In this document: piece by piece, positions 54,830 through 64,000 of the stretch
Position numbering within the stretch: the first letter of the stretch is position 1
How the letters are laid out: each line of letters opens with the position of its first letter
Assembly: GCF_018398425.1 (NCBI RefSeq)
Contig: NZ_JADPMV010000002.1
Span: forward strand, 1,417,001 to 1,481,000
Source of the DNA: Pseudomonas lalucatii
GTDB lineage: Bacteria > Pseudomonadota > Gammaproteobacteria > Pseudomonadales > Pseudomonadaceae
DNA length: 64,000 nucleotides
Direction of reading: 5' to 3'
The notes under the pieces: generated by a model
What the model was told of the DNA's origin: nothing
Seen by the model: only the letters and a program-made list of their open reading frames with translations
Databases searched by the model: none
Position numbers and translations under genes: made by a program

Positions 54830-56476
54830 ATGACTCCGACCGACCCCGACGCTCGCCACGCCAAAGACGCCCGCAGCGACAGCGAGCAGATCATCCAGGC
54901 CCTGGATGCCGGCAAGAACAAGCGGGCGCGCAAACTGCTGGGGCGCATGCACCCGGCGAAGATCGCCGCCATGCTCGAGGTACTCGAGGCCGAGCAGCGC
55001 CTGGCGCTGTGGCAGCAGATCGATCCGGCGCGCGAGGGCCGCATCCTGCCGCACCTGAGTATCCAGTTGCGCCGCGAGCTGGCCGGGGACTCGGCCGATG
55101 TGCCGCACGCCGGCGAAGACTCGGCGCCGCACGCCGGCAAGGGCGAAATCAACCACCTGGAGGCCATTCGCGAGGCCCTGGGGCTGAAGAAGCTCAAGCG
55201 GGTCGGCAGGATTCTCCATCGCATGCACCCGGCCAAGGTCGCCGGCCTGCTCGAGGCGCTGCCACCGGAAGAGCGGCGCAGCGTGTGGAGCATGGTCGAG
55301 ACCGAGCGCGCCGGTAAGGTGCTGATCTACCTGCACGATGAGATCCGGGTGGCCCTGGCCCTCGAGCTCGACCTCGACGACCTGATCGCCTCGGCCGCCC
55401 ACCTCGAGCTCGACGACCGGGTCGACCTGATCCAGACCCTGCCCGGCGAACTGGGCGCCAAGCTGTTGCGCGCCAGCAGCGCCAGCCAGCGCAGCCAGCT
55501 GGAGTCGATGCTGGCCTACCCCGAGGACTCGGCCGGCGGCCTGATGAACGCCGACGTCATCCAGGTCCGCGCCGACGTCAGGGTCAGCACCGTGCTGCGC
55601 TACCTGCGCCTGCTGGAGACCCTGCCGCCGCAGACCGACCTGCTGATGGTGGTCGACCGCAAGGGCCACTACCAGGGCGGGCTGCGCCTCAGCGTGCTGG
55701 TCACCGCCGACCTCGAGCGGCCGGTGGCCGAGCTGCTCGACAGCGCCATCGTCGGCATCGCCGCCACGGCCAGCGGCAGCGAGGTGGACCAGCGCTTCAA
55801 GGAACTCGACCTGCTGTCCGCCCCGGTGGTGGACGAGGACAACCGGGTGATCGGCCGCATCACCCTGGACGACGTCGCCGACCTGATGCGCGAAGACTCC
55901 GAGCGCACCCTGATGCAGATGGCCGGTCTCGACGACGAAGCCGACATCTTCGCCCCGGTGCTGGTCAGCTCGCGGCGCCGCGCGGTGTGGCTGGGCATCA
56001 ACCTGATCACCGCGTTCAGCGCGGCCTGGGTGATCGGCCTGTTCCAGGCCACCCTCGAGCAGCTGGTGGCGCTGGCCGTGCTCATGCCCATCGTGGCGAG
56101 CATGGGCGGCATCGCCGGCAGCCAGACCCTGACCCTGGTGATCCGCGGCCTGGCCCTGGGCCAGGTGCAGAAGGGCAACCTGCGCATCCTGCTCAACCGC
56201 GAGCTGGGCATCTCCATCCTCAACGGCCTGCTCTGGGCCGTGGTCATCGCCCTGCTGGCCGTGCTCTGGTTCGGCCACTGGGGCCTGGGCGCGGTGCTCG
56301 GCAGCGCCATCCTGATCAACCTGCTGTGCGCGGCCCTGGCGGGCTGGGGCATCCCGCTGCTGCTCGAGCGCATGGGCATCGACCCGGCCCTGGCCGGCAG
56401 CGTGATCCTCACCACGGTGACCGATATCGTCGGCTTCTTCGCCTTTCTCGGCCTGGCCAGCCTGGTCCTGCTGTGA
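54830..56476 (+). CDS. mgtE: MgtE-type magnesium transporter with duplicated N domain
   Basis: 548 residues, longer than usual (~450). Two copies of the MgtE_N helical unit (about 20-82 and 108-170) share RMHPAKIAAMLEVLEAEQRLALW versus RMHPAKVAGLLEALPPEERRSVW. Then come SAGGLMN at the CBS-domain start, a CBS pair (about 230-350) and five membrane helices with the pore segment PIVASMGGIAGSQTLTLVIRGLA. It is a Mg2+ channel gated by cytoplasmic Mg2+. In P. aeruginosa MgtE also affects virulence through rsmY/Z (from memory). Confidence 0.9.
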   Translation: MTPTDPDARHAKDARSDSEQIIQALDAGKNKRARKLLGRMHPAKIAAMLEVLEAEQRLALWQQIDPAREGRILPHLSIQLRRELAGDSADVPHAGEDSAPHAGKGEINHLEAIREALGLKKLKRVGRILHRMHPAKVAGLLEALPPEERRSVWSMVETERAGKVLIYLHDEIRVALALELDLDDLIASAAHLELDDRVDLIQTLPGELGAKLLRASSASQRSQLESMLAYPEDSAGGLMNADVIQVRADVRVSTVLRYLRLLETLPPQTDLLMVVDRKGHYQGGLRLSVLVTADLERPVAELLDSAIVGIAATASGSEVDQRFKELDLLSAPVVDEDNRVIGRITLDDVADLMREDSERTLMQMAGLDDEADIFAPVLVSSRRRAVWLGINLITAFSAAWVIGLFQATLEQLVALAVLMPIVASMGGIAGSQTLTLVIRGLALGQVQKGNLRILLNRELGISILNGLLWAVVIALLAVLWFGHWGLGAVLGSAILINLLCAALAGWGIPLLLERMGIDPALAGSVILTTVTDIVGFFAFLGLASLVLL

Positions 56477-56485
56477 GGCCCGGGC

Positions 56486-57910
56486 TCAGGCCTCCGGCAG
56501 CCTGAGCAACGCCTCGACCCCGCCCTCGACATTGCCGATGCGCAGCGCGCCGCCGTGCAGCTGCGCCACCTCGGTCACGAAGTTCAGTCCCAGGCCGCTG
56601 CTCTTGCGCCCGCCGCCGGGCCGCGGCAGGGAGTAGAAGCGTTCGCTCAGCCGCCCCAGGGCGTAGTCGGGGATGGCCTCGGCCTGGTTGAACAGGCGCA
56701 GCTCGACCCACCCGTCGCGGACCTCGGCGCTGCAGCGGATCAGCCCTCCCGGCGGGGTGAAGTCCAGGGCGTTGTCCAGCAGGTTGGCCAGCGCCTGGCG
56801 CAGCAGGAAGTGCTCGCCGCGCACCGCCAGCTCGGCGGGCATCCGGTTGTCGATGCGCAGGCCGCCGCGCTCGATGCGCACCGCCTGCTGCTCCAGCAAG
56901 GCCTCGAATCCTGTGCGCAGCGGCACCCTGACCTGCTCCTCCAGCCCCTGGCGCTGCTCGACCTGGGCCAGCTGCAGCAGGCGTTCGATCAGCTGCTGCA
57001 TGCGCCCGGCCTCCTGATCGATATTGCCGACGAAGCGCCGGCGCTGCTCGGCCGTCATGTCATCGGCCAGCAGCTCGGCGGCGCCGCGGATGGCCGCCAG
57101 CGGGCTCTTCAGCTCGTGGGTCAGGGTATGCACGTAGCGCTCGACGTAGGCCTTGCCCTCCAGCGCGCTGCGCATGCGCTCGAGCGCCTCGGCCAGTTGC
57201 CTGAGCTCGCCGCCCTGCAGGCGCGGCAGCTCGGCGCGCTGCCCGGCGCTGACGGCCTGGGCGAAGTGGGTCAACCGGCGCAGCGAGCCGCTCAGCCACC
57301 AGGACAGCAGCGCGCCCAGCAACAGGCCGAGGCCGATCAGGCCACCGCCGAGCCAGCCCAGGCGCCGCTGCGAGCGCTCGATATAGGGCTGCAGGCTGCG
57401 GTTCGGCTTGGCCACCGAGACCACGCCGATGATCCGCTCGCCGTCCTTGATCGGCGCCGCCACGTACATCACCGAGGAGTCCGGGTCGTTCGGGTCCTCG
57501 CGGCTGGAGCGGGCGCCGTACTGGCCGCGCAGGGTGAGGAACACGTCGTTCCAGCGCGAGTAGTCCTGCCCCAGCGCGTCCCCGCTGGAATCCAGCAGGA
57601 CGATGCCGGCGGCGTCGGTGACATAGATGCGGTGGTTGACCCGGGTCTTCTCCACGCCCCAGATCTGCGCCTCGGGCCGGCGCCGGCCGTAGGCCTCGAG
57701 CAGCGCCGGCAGGCGGCTCTGGGCCAGGCGGCCGGCCTTGACCTCGTCGCGCAGGATCTCCGCCAGCAGGTTGGCGGTATCCACCAGGGTCTCCTCGGTG
57801 GACTGGCGCACGCCGGGACGGATCTCCTCCATCACCGTGCTCAGCACGAACCAGCCGGCCAGGCCGACGAACAGGAAGTAGACCAGGAAGATGCGTACGC
57901 CCAGCGGCAT
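56486..57910 (-). CDS. creC: CreC sensor histidine kinase
   Basis: 474 residues. N-terminal membrane helix (9-27), a periplasmic sensor domain, a second helix (about 183-205), HAMP, then HisKA with HTLTHELKSPLAAIRGAAE (phospho-His) and HATPase with NLLDNALDFTPPGG and SSGLGLNFVTEVAQLHGG. It pairs with CreB; the creB stop and the creC ATG are one base apart. Confidence 0.93.
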   Translation of the reverse strand: MPLGVRIFLVYFLFVGLAGWFVLSTVMEEIRPGVRQSTEETLVDTANLLAEILRDEVKAGRLAQSRLPALLEAYGRRRPEAQIWGVEKTRVNHRIYVTDAAGIVLLDSSGDALGQDYSRWNDVFLTLRGQYGARSSREDPNDPDSSVMYVAAPIKDGERIIGVVSVAKPNRSLQPYIERSQRRLGWLGGGLIGLGLLLGALLSWWLSGSLRRLTHFAQAVSAGQRAELPRLQGGELRQLAEALERMRSALEGKAYVERYVHTLTHELKSPLAAIRGAAELLADDMTAEQRRRFVGNIDQEAGRMQQLIERLLQLAQVEQRQGLEEQVRVPLRTGFEALLEQQAVRIERGGLRIDNRMPAELAVRGEHFLLRQALANLLDNALDFTPPGGLIRCSAEVRDGWVELRLFNQAEAIPDYALGRLSERFYSLPRPGGGRKSSGLGLNFVTEVAQLHGGALRIGNVEGGVEALLRLPEA

Positions 57911-57911
57911 C

Positions 57912-58595
57912 TCAGCGCTCCGGGCTGCAGCTGTAGCCCAGGCCGCGGTGGGGCTGGATCGGCTCGCGCGCGGCGGCGACCTGGCGCAGCTTGGCGCGCA
58001 GGCTCTTGATGTGGCTGTCGATGGTCCGCTCGTAGCCGACATCGCGGGCCACGCCCAGGGCCTCGAGCAGCTGCTCGCGGCTGAACACCCGCTCGGGCTG
58101 CCCGAGCAGGGTCTGCAGCAGGCGGAACTCGTGACGGGTCAGGGCCAGCAGATGGCCGAGGTAGTGGATCTGGTAGCGCCGGGTATCGACCCGGAAGCTG
58201 CCGTGGGCAACCGGCGCGGCCTCGGCCGGGCGCGGCGCCACGCGTTTGAGGATGGCCCGGACCCTGGCGGCGACCTCGCGCGGGCTGAAGGGTTTGACCA
58301 CGTAGTCGTCGGCGCCGATCTCCAGGCCCACCACCCGGTCGATCTCGCCATCGCGGGCGGTGAGGAAGATCACCGGCACCTCGGAGAACCGGCGCAGGCG
58401 CCGGCAGGCCTCGAAGCCGCTGATGTCCGGCAGACCGACATCGAGGATCAGCAGGTCGAAGGGCTCGCGGGCCAGACGCTCCAGCGCCTCGCCGGCCAGG
58501 CTCAGCCAGGTGGTGGCGAACCCCTCGGCCTGCAGGGCATAGACCAGGGTGTCGGCGATCGCGGCCTCGTCTTCGACGATCAGAATGTGCGGCAT
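57912..58595 (-). CDS. creB: CreB response regulator
   Basis: 227 residues. Receiver domain with VEDE (8-11), phospho-Asp in LILDVGLPDISG and Lys in DDYVVKPFSPREV, then a winged-helix OmpR-type DNA-binding domain (LTRHEFRLLQTLLGQPERVFSREQLL, TIDSHIKSLRAKL). CreB activates creD and modulates beta-lactam resistance and carbon metabolism. Confidence 0.93.
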   Translation of the reverse strand: MPHILIVEDEAAIADTLVYALQAEGFATTWLSLAGEALERLAREPFDLLILDVGLPDISGFEACRRLRRFSEVPVIFLTARDGEIDRVVGLEIGADDYVVKPFSPREVAARVRAILKRVAPRPAEAAPVAHGSFRVDTRRYQIHYLGHLLALTRHEFRLLQTLLGQPERVFSREQLLEALGVARDVGYERTIDSHIKSLRAKLRQVAAAREPIQPHRGLGYSCSPER

Positions 58596-58676
58596 ATGGC
58601 GTCCTGCGGCGCGGCGGTGTCGGCCGGCAGACTGCGCCAGCGGCGCCCCGAGCGTCAAGCCGGGGCGCCGCCGCGC

Positions 58677-60707
58677 TCACTCCAGGCGAAAGCGCCCGGT
58701 GTTCTGCACCAGCCCCTGGCTGCCGCGGCGCAGCTGCTCGGCGACACCGCTGACCGCCTGGGCGCCGTCGAGCAGGGCGCTGGTCGCCTGGTCGACCTGC
58801 TGGATATTGCCGCTGACCTCGTCGGCGGTGGCCGCCTGCTGCTCGGCGGCGGTGGCGATCTGTGCCAGGCGGTCGCTGACCCGCTGCACCGACTGGACGA
58901 TGCCGTCGAGGTCCTCGCCCATGGCCAGCACGCTGCCGACGTCGCCCTCGGCCTGGCGCACCGCCTCCTCCATCAGGCCGACCGACTGGCCGACCACCTT
59001 GTGCAGGTCGGCGACGGTCTGGGCGATCTCCGCGGTGGAGTTCTGCGTGCGCTGCGACAACGAGCGCACCTCGTCGGCCACCACGGCGAAGCCGCGGCCC
59101 TGATCGCCGGCCCGCGCCGCCTCGATGGCCGCGTTGAGCGCCAGCAGGTTGGTCTGTTCGGCGATGCCCTTGATCACGTCGACCACCCGGGTGATCTGCT
59201 CGGTCTGCTCGCGCAGCTGCTGCAGGGCGGTGGCGCTGTCGCCCAGGCGACTGCTCAGCTGGCGCATGCTGGCACTGGTGCGCTGGCTGCGCTGGTTGCT
59301 CTGGCTGGCGATCTCGCGGGTCTGCCCGGCCTCCGTCGCCGCCTGCTCGCAGCTCTGCGCCACGCTCTGCGCGGTGGCCGCCATCTGCGTGGCGGCGGTG
59401 GCGATCTGGCTCATCTGCTGGCGCTGCTGCTCCACCGCCACCAGGGCGCCCTGCGCCTGGCCGCTGAGCGTCTGCACGGTGCCGCCGAGCTGCTCGCTCT
59501 CCCGATTGACCCCCTGCAGCGAGCCGCGCAACTGCGCCACCGCGGTATTCAGGGCCTGGGCGATGCCGGCCAGGTCGTCGGCGCCGTGCACCTGCATCTG
59601 CACCCGCAGGTCGCCGTCGCGCAGCCCCTCGGCGGCGGCGATGATCCCGGCGGTGCTGCGGCGGATCGAGGCGTTCAGGCACAGCAGCACGTAGAGCGCC
59701 AGCAGGGTCAGCCCGGCGAACAGGCCGACCATCCGGGCCATGGCCAGCTGCGCGTCGCGGCGGTAGTCGCCCAGACTCGCGGCGAACTGTTGGTAGAGCG
59801 CCTGCTGCAGCCCGTGCAAGGGCTGCTGCAGGGCCTCGGTGCGCTGCACCAGCTGCTCGGGACTGAGGCTCATGGGACTGGCGGCGAACATGTCGCGGTC
59901 GACCTCGGCGAGAAACCGCTCGAGGCCGCTCCGGGCCCGGGCGAAGGGCTCCCGCAGCGCCACCATCACCCCGGGGGCACTCTGCTCCAGGCTGGCCTGC
60001 GCCTTGAGCAGCTGGCTCTGGGACTCCTCCAGGCCGCGGCGCAGCTCGCCGATCAGCAGGCGATTCTGCAGGGTGAAGCGCTGCGACAACACCGCGCCAT
60101 AGCCATGCGCCACGAAGCTGCCGAGGCGCTCCAGCATGAGCGGCAGGGTCAGGGTCAGCTGCTCGGTGAGCAGGGCCGTGTCGAGGTCCGCGGCGAGGAT
60201 CAGGCCGCTGTCGGTAGCCAGCTGCTCGCGCAGCGCGGCCAGTTGCATCAGGGTGCTTTGGTAACGCGCCAGGGCATCCGGTAACGCCATCTTGCCCAGC
60301 ACCTCGGCCGTCAGCTGCGGACGCCCGCCCTGCAGCTCGGCCAGCTGGCTGGTCGCCATGCTGCTCGGCCGGCTGGCGGCCAGGGCACTCGCGGCCTGCT
60401 CCAGGGCCTGGTCGAGAGCGCTCGCGCGTTGCCGCAGCAGCTGCTCGGCCTGGGCATCGGTGCCCTTCCAGCGCGACAACAGGGTCTGCTGCTCGATCAG
60501 CGCCCGCTCCACGGTGGCCAGCCCCTGCACCCCCTGCATGCCCTCGAGCTTGCGGTCGAGCAGGTCCAGGCGGACCAGGTGGTCGCTGCTGATCCCCCAC
60601 AAGGCATAGGCCAGCGGCAGGACGAACAGCGCGAACAGCAGCTGGAACTTGCGCGCGAAGCTGAAACGCTCCAGCAGGCGAGCGCCCGGCTTGAGTACTC
60701 CGGTCAT
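58677..60707 (-). CDS. Methyl-accepting chemotaxis protein
   Basis: 676 residues. Membrane helix (about 25-45), a long helical periplasmic sensor (46-335), helix 2 (about 345-365), HAMP, and a signalling domain with the hairpin tip [41 protein letters not shown] sequence. The long all-helical sensor resembles helical-bimodular/nitrate-sensing-like domains. Its ligand is unknown. GGGGAGA lies eight bases before the ATG. Confidence 0.92.
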   Translation of the reverse strand: MTGVLKPGARLLERFSFARKFQLLFALFVLPLAYALWGISSDHLVRLDLLDRKLEGMQGVQGLATVERALIEQQTLLSRWKGTDAQAEQLLRQRASALDQALEQAASALAASRPSSMATSQLAELQGGRPQLTAEVLGKMALPDALARYQSTLMQLAALREQLATDSGLILAADLDTALLTEQLTLTLPLMLERLGSFVAHGYGAVLSQRFTLQNRLLIGELRRGLEESQSQLLKAQASLEQSAPGVMVALREPFARARSGLERFLAEVDRDMFAASPMSLSPEQLVQRTEALQQPLHGLQQALYQQFAASLGDYRRDAQLAMARMVGLFAGLTLLALYVLLCLNASIRRSTAGIIAAAEGLRDGDLRVQMQVHGADDLAGIAQALNTAVAQLRGSLQGVNRESEQLGGTVQTLSGQAQGALVAVEQQRQQMSQIATAATQMAATAQSVAQSCEQAATEAGQTREIASQSNQRSQRTSASMRQLSSRLGDSATALQQLREQTEQITRVVDVIKGIAEQTNLLALNAAIEAARAGDQGRGFAVVADEVRSLSQRTQNSTAEIAQTVADLHKVVGQSVGLMEEAVRQAEGDVGSVLAMGEDLDGIVQSVQRVSDRLAQIATAAEQQAATADEVSGNIQQVDQATSALLDGAQAVSGVAEQLRRGSQGLVQNTGRFRLE

Positions 60708-60906
60708 AGCGATGTCTCCCCGAATCCAGGCCACGACCGGCAACGGCGGCGGCAAAGGCCGACAACGAAGCAATAATTACGCCGGACTGCCGCAGCAGAC
60801 CGCGGCAGAGCCCTGGCCGAACCGCCGGGTGCTGCTTGCGCACGCGGCCGGCAGGCGCCCTGGCGGAAAACCGGCGCCCCGGCGGGCTAGGCCTACGGCG
60901 TGGCGA

Positions 60907-62157
60907 TCAGCGCGACGGCAGCCCGCTCCACAGCTCGTCCAGGTTGCGAAAGCCCCAGTCGGCGGCCGACTCGCGGCCGATGATGCGCTCGCGACCGGCC
61001 AGCTTGCTCAGGTCGATGACCTCCTGGGGAATCGGCTGCTTGCTCTTGGCCGAGAAGAACACCTTGACCTTAGGCGTCAGCAGGGAATGTTCGTGCTGCT
61101 CCAGCACCACCCCCAGGCGCCCGCTCTGCAGGCGCACCAGGGAACCCGTGGGGTAGATGCCCATGGTCCTGACGAAGGCCTGGAACACCCGCTCGTCGAA
61201 GTGGCCTTTCCAGCCGGCCATCTTGCGGATCGACTCGGCGGGCTCCCAGCCGGCCTTGTAGGGGCGGTCCGAGGTGATCGCGTCGTACACGTCGCACACC
61301 GCCGCCATGCGCGCGAACAGGCTGATCTGCTCGCCCGCCAGGCGGTGGGGGTAGCCGCTGCCGTCGACCTTCTCGTGGTGGTGCAGGCAGACATCCAACA
61401 CCACCGCACTGATCGGCTTGCTGTCGTTCAGCAGGCGCGCGCCGGCCTCGGGATGAGCGCGCATGGTGGCGAACTCGCTATCGCTCAGCTTGCCCGGTTT
61501 GTTCAGCACCTCCGCGGGCATGCGCATCTTGCCGATGTCATGCAGCAGCCCGGCCATGCCGGCCTCGCGCACCTGCGCCTCGGGCAGCGCGAGCTGGCGC
61601 GCCAGGGCGATCATCAGGCCGCACACCGCCACCGAATGCATGTAGGTGTACTCGTCGGCGTGCTTGAGCCGCGCCAGGCTGATCAGCGCATTGGGCTGAC
61701 GCAGGATGGACGCGGAAATCTCCTCCACCAGCTCGCCCACCTGGCCGACCTCGATGGCCCGGCCCATGCGCGCGTCGCCGAACATCGCCATCACCGCGCG
61801 CTTGGAGCTGTCGCACAGTTTGGCCGCCCGCTGGATTTCCTCCTCCAGGGTGGGTTGGTCGCCTGCCCGCGGCGCCTCGCCGGCAGGGGCGGCAGGGGCG
61901 GCCGCCAGCAATACCGCTTCGGCCTCGATCTGGGCCTGCTCCAGCGTCTTGCCGCTCGACAGGTCCAGGCCCCTGCCGGTGTCGATCCACACCTCGCGGA
62001 TGCCGCTGTCGAGGATGCGTTGCAGGTCCTTGCCGCTGTTGAGCAGGAACCTGGTCTTCCAGAACGGGTGCTCCATCCAGGAGCCGCACAGCTCATGGAT
62101 GTACATGCCTTGGAGCAGCTCGGTGACGGGAATGCGTTTGAGCACGGCGATGACCAC
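60907..62157 (-). CDS. HD-GYP phosphodiesterase with DUF3391 domain
   Basis: 416 residues. An N-terminal DUF3391 part (IPVTELLQGMYIHEL) is followed by an HD-GYP domain: HD at 206-207 (LLHDIGKMRMP) and GSGYP (266-270). This class degrades c-di-GMP, opposing the diguanylate cyclase elsewhere in the window. The start is uncertain: GTG 62157 or GTG 62145 (VLKRIPV), neither with a clear ribosome-binding site. Confidence 0.9.
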   Translation of the reverse strand: MVIAVLKRIPVTELLQGMYIHELCGSWMEHPFWKTRFLLNSGKDLQRILDSGIREVWIDTGRGLDLSSGKTLEQAQIEAEAVLLAAAPAAPAGEAPRAGDQPTLEEEIQRAAKLCDSSKRAVMAMFGDARMGRAIEVGQVGELVEEISASILRQPNALISLARLKHADEYTYMHSVAVCGLMIALARQLALPEAQVREAGMAGLLHDIGKMRMPAEVLNKPGKLSDSEFATMRAHPEAGARLLNDSKPISAVVLDVCLHHHEKVDGSGYPHRLAGEQISLFARMAAVCDVYDAITSDRPYKAGWEPAESIRKMAGWKGHFDERVFQAFVRTMGIYPTGSLVRLQSGRLGVVLEQHEHSLLTPKVKVFFSAKSKQPIPQEVIDLSKLAGRERIIGRESAADWGFRNLDELWSGLPSR

Positions 62158-62312
62158 TGCGCGGACCGATGACCGGAGTAAGCATAAGCCAAAGACGCGA
62201 AAGGCAAGCTCCGCGCAGGGGATTTTCGCCCGCCTTGCGGTGCGGCGGCTTGGAGGGCGTGACCGGCCTGCTTATCATGGCCGGCCCCGTGCCGCGCCCA
62301 CAAGGAGTTGCC

Positions 62313-63230
62313 ATGCGCCGCCCGCTGACCGGCCTGAGCGTCACCCTGCTGCTGCTGCTCAACACCTTGCTGCTGATCGGCCCGCTGCTGCTGATCGCCC
62401 TCGGCAAGTTCGTCCTGCCCGGCCGCCGCCTCAAGGCCGCCAGTTCGCGCGGGGTGATGTGGGTGGCGGAGACCTGGGCGGAGCTGAACAAGCTGATCTT
62501 CGCCCGCCTGCTGCCCACGGTGTGGGACATCCGCGGCGGCGGCGCGCTGCGCCAGGACACCTCCTACCTGGTGATCAGCAATCACCAGTCCTGGGTCGAC
62601 ATCCCCGCCCTGGTGCAGGCGTTCAACCGCAAGACGCCCTACTTCAAGTTCTTCCTCAAGCAGCAGCTGATCTGGGTACCCCTGCTCGGCCTGGCCTTCT
62701 GGGCCCTCGACTACCCCTTCATGAAGCGCTACTCCAAGGCCTTCCTGGCCAGGCATCCCGAGCTCCAGGGCCAGGACCTGGCCATCACCAGGCGCGCCTG
62801 CGAGAAATTCCGCGAGCTGCCGGTGACCGTGGTCAACTACCTGGAGGGCACCCGCTTCACCCCGGCCAAGCACGCCCAGCAGCAGTCGCCCTACCGCTAC
62901 CTGCTGAAGCCCAAGGCCGGCGGCGTGGCCTTCGTCCTCGCCGCCCTGGGTGAACAGCTGGATGCGGTGCTGGACGTCACCCTGGTCTACCCGGGCCAGG
63001 GCATACCCGGTTTCTGGGCGCTGATCAGCGGTCAGGTGCCGCGGGTGATAATCGACATTCGCACGCGCCCCCTCGACCCGGCGCTGTACCAGGGCGACTA
63101 CGAGAACGACGGCGAGTTTCGCCGCCAGGTACAGGACTGGGTCAGCCAGCTGTGGCACGAGAAGGACGAGCGCATCGCCCGCTTGCGCGAAGAGGCCGCG
63201 GCCGCGACGGCGCGCCCGGCCGACGCCTAG
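62313..63230 (+). CDS. PlsC-type acyltransferase (YihG-like)
   Basis: 305 residues. One N-terminal membrane helix (about 8-30), the acyltransferase motif NHQSWVD (H-x4-D), and VNYLEGTRFTPAKH (EGTR motif). It resembles YihG-type lysophosphatidic acid acyltransferases acting at the inner membrane. AAGGAG lies five bases before the ATG. A strong terminator follows. Confidence 0.9.
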   Translation: MRRPLTGLSVTLLLLLNTLLLIGPLLLIALGKFVLPGRRLKAASSRGVMWVAETWAELNKLIFARLLPTVWDIRGGGALRQDTSYLVISNHQSWVDIPALVQAFNRKTPYFKFFLKQQLIWVPLLGLAFWALDYPFMKRYSKAFLARHPELQGQDLAITRRACEKFRELPVTVVNYLEGTRFTPAKHAQQQSPYRYLLKPKAGGVAFVLAALGEQLDAVLDVTLVYPGQGIPGFWALISGQVPRVIIDIRTRPLDPALYQGDYENDGEFRRQVQDWVSQLWHEKDERIARLREEAAAATARPADA

Positions 63231-63272
63231 AGCCTGCGACCCAGGGGCTGCGGCATTAGCCTCGCCGGATAG

Positions 63273-63303
63273 AAAAAGGGCGGCCCGAGGGCCGCCCTTT
63301 TTT
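63273..63303. terminator. Bidirectional terminator between acyltransferase and fdhA
   Basis: GGGCGGCCC (63278-63286) and GGGCCGCCC (63289-63297) with A5 on the left and T6 on the right. It serves the acyltransferase gene from the left and fdhA from the right. Confidence 0.92.
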
Positions 63304-63320
63304 ACTTAGCGCACCTGGAC

Positions 63321-64000
63321 TCAGGCGGCGCCGAACAGCTTGTGCGGGTCCATGACGAATTTCTTCGGCACGCCGGCATCGAACTCGTGGTAGCCCTTCG
63401 GCGCGTCGTCCAGGCTGATCACTTCGACGCCGACGATCTCGGCGATGTTGATGCGGTCCCACATGATCGCCTGCATCAGCTGGCGGTTGTACTTCATCAC
63501 CGGGGTCTGGCCGGTGTGGAAGCTGTGCGACTTGGCCCAGCCCAGGCCGAAGCGGATGCTCAGCGCACCCTTCTTCGCCGCGGCGTCCACCGCACCCGGA
63601 TCGTCGGTGACGTACAGGCCCGGGATACCGATGTTGCCGGCCACGCGGGTGACCTGCATCAGCGAGTTGAGCACGGTGGCCGGAGCCTCGTGCTGCACGC
63701 CGTCGTGGCCATGGCCACGGGCTTCGAAGCCCACGCAGTCGACCGCGCAGTCGACTTCCGGCTCGCCCAGCAGGGCGGCGATCTGGTCGGCCAGCGGAAT
63801 GTCCAGGGACAGGTCGGCGATCTCGAAGCCCACCGCCTTGGCATGGGCCAGGCGCACCGGGTTGACGTCGCCGACGATGACCACGGCGGCGCCGAGCAGG
63901 CGGGCCGAGGCGGCTGCGGCCATGCCGACCGGACCGGCGCCGGCGATGTAGACGGTGCTGCCCGGGCCGACGCCGGCGGTGACCGCGCCGTGGTAACCGG
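63321..64000 (-). CDS. fdhA: Glutathione-independent formaldehyde dehydrogenase, C-terminal part
   Basis: The frame is open to the window edge, so the N-terminal half is missing; about 226 residues are visible. Rossmann motif AGAGPVGMAAAASARLLGAA, NAD-binding Asp (GDVNPVRL), CVGFEARGHGHDG and the end EFDAGVPKKFVMDPHKLFGAA match P. putida FdhA. It oxidises formaldehyde to formate with bound NAD+ and no glutathione; zinc ligands lie outside the window. Confidence 0.93.
   Translation of the reverse strand, partial: GYHGAVTAGVGPGSTVYIAGAGPVGMAAAASARLLGAAVVIVGDVNPVRLAHAKAVGFEIADLSLDIPLADQIAALLGEPEVDCAVDCVGFEARGHGHDGVQHEAPATVLNSLMQVTRVAGNIGIPGLYVTDDPGAVDAAAKKGALSIRFGLGWAKSHSFHTGQTPVMKYNRQLMQAIMWDRINIAEIVGVEVISLDDAPKGYHEFDAGVPKKFVMDPHKLFGAA

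Overview
The window is high-GC, densely packed bacterial DNA with the gene content of a Pseudomonas (sensu lato): a biotin cluster bioB-F-H-C-D, malate synthase G, two ~600-residue acyl-CoA dehydrogenases beside a diguanylate cyclase, creB/creC/creD, rarD, srkA, a glutathione-independent formaldehyde dehydrogenase, and a Gac/Rsm small RNA. From memory, the order glcB - bio - acyl-CoA dehydrogenases - rsmY - class III aminotransferase resembles the equivalent neighbourhood of P. putida and P. aeruginosa. That comparison is recall, not a search.

Layout, left to right. 1-2.1 kb: end of a GntP-type permease and a fused CoA-transferase. 2.2-4.9 kb: LysR regulator divergent from a GST and nitronate monooxygenase pair. 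4.9-8.0 kb: agmatinase and a polyamine-type binding protein, divergent from a LysR gene. 8-14.3 kb: lipoprotein, DUF3302/HlyD pair, FMN reductase, pentapeptide-repeat potassium channel, AraC regulator, TetR regulator with hydrolase. 14.3-20.1 kb: a GacA-box-driven sRNA (rsmY) behind an aminotransferase/permease/aldehyde dehydrogenase operon with a divergent LysR gene. 20.1-24.6 kb: LysE exporter and a flavoprotein/RidA/DUF1028/ArgE-like operon. 24.9-30.4 kb: fatty-acid genes with a PsrA-type operator, a diguanylate cyclase and the frameshifted remnant of a third acyl-CoA dehydrogenase. 30.5-36.4 kb: two small proteins and the biotin genes. 36.4-45.8 kb: comF, srkA, rarD, gcvR-like, GNAT, glcB, a DUF294 signalling protein and an exonuclease. 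45.8-48.9 kb: a multicopper oxidase and SCO cassette between two inverted 162-bp MITE-like elements. 49.2-64 kb: symporter pair, GST, creD separated from creBC by a CBS protein and mgtE, chemoreceptor, HD-GYP protein, acyltransferase, and the partial fdhA.

The most unusual structures are: (1) the 3.1-kb cassette framed by ~95% identical inverted MITE-like copies, with an AT-rich promoter region; (2) a chain of three tandem mini-ORFs between bioC and bioD, each repeating the bioD ribosome-binding site and start, and each coupled to its neighbour by TGA-N-ATG; (3) an intergenic Rsm-type sRNA with a perfect GacA box and seven GGA motifs. Most of the remaining content is ordinary core metabolism and regulation. 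No tRNA, rRNA, CRISPR array or transposase gene was seen.
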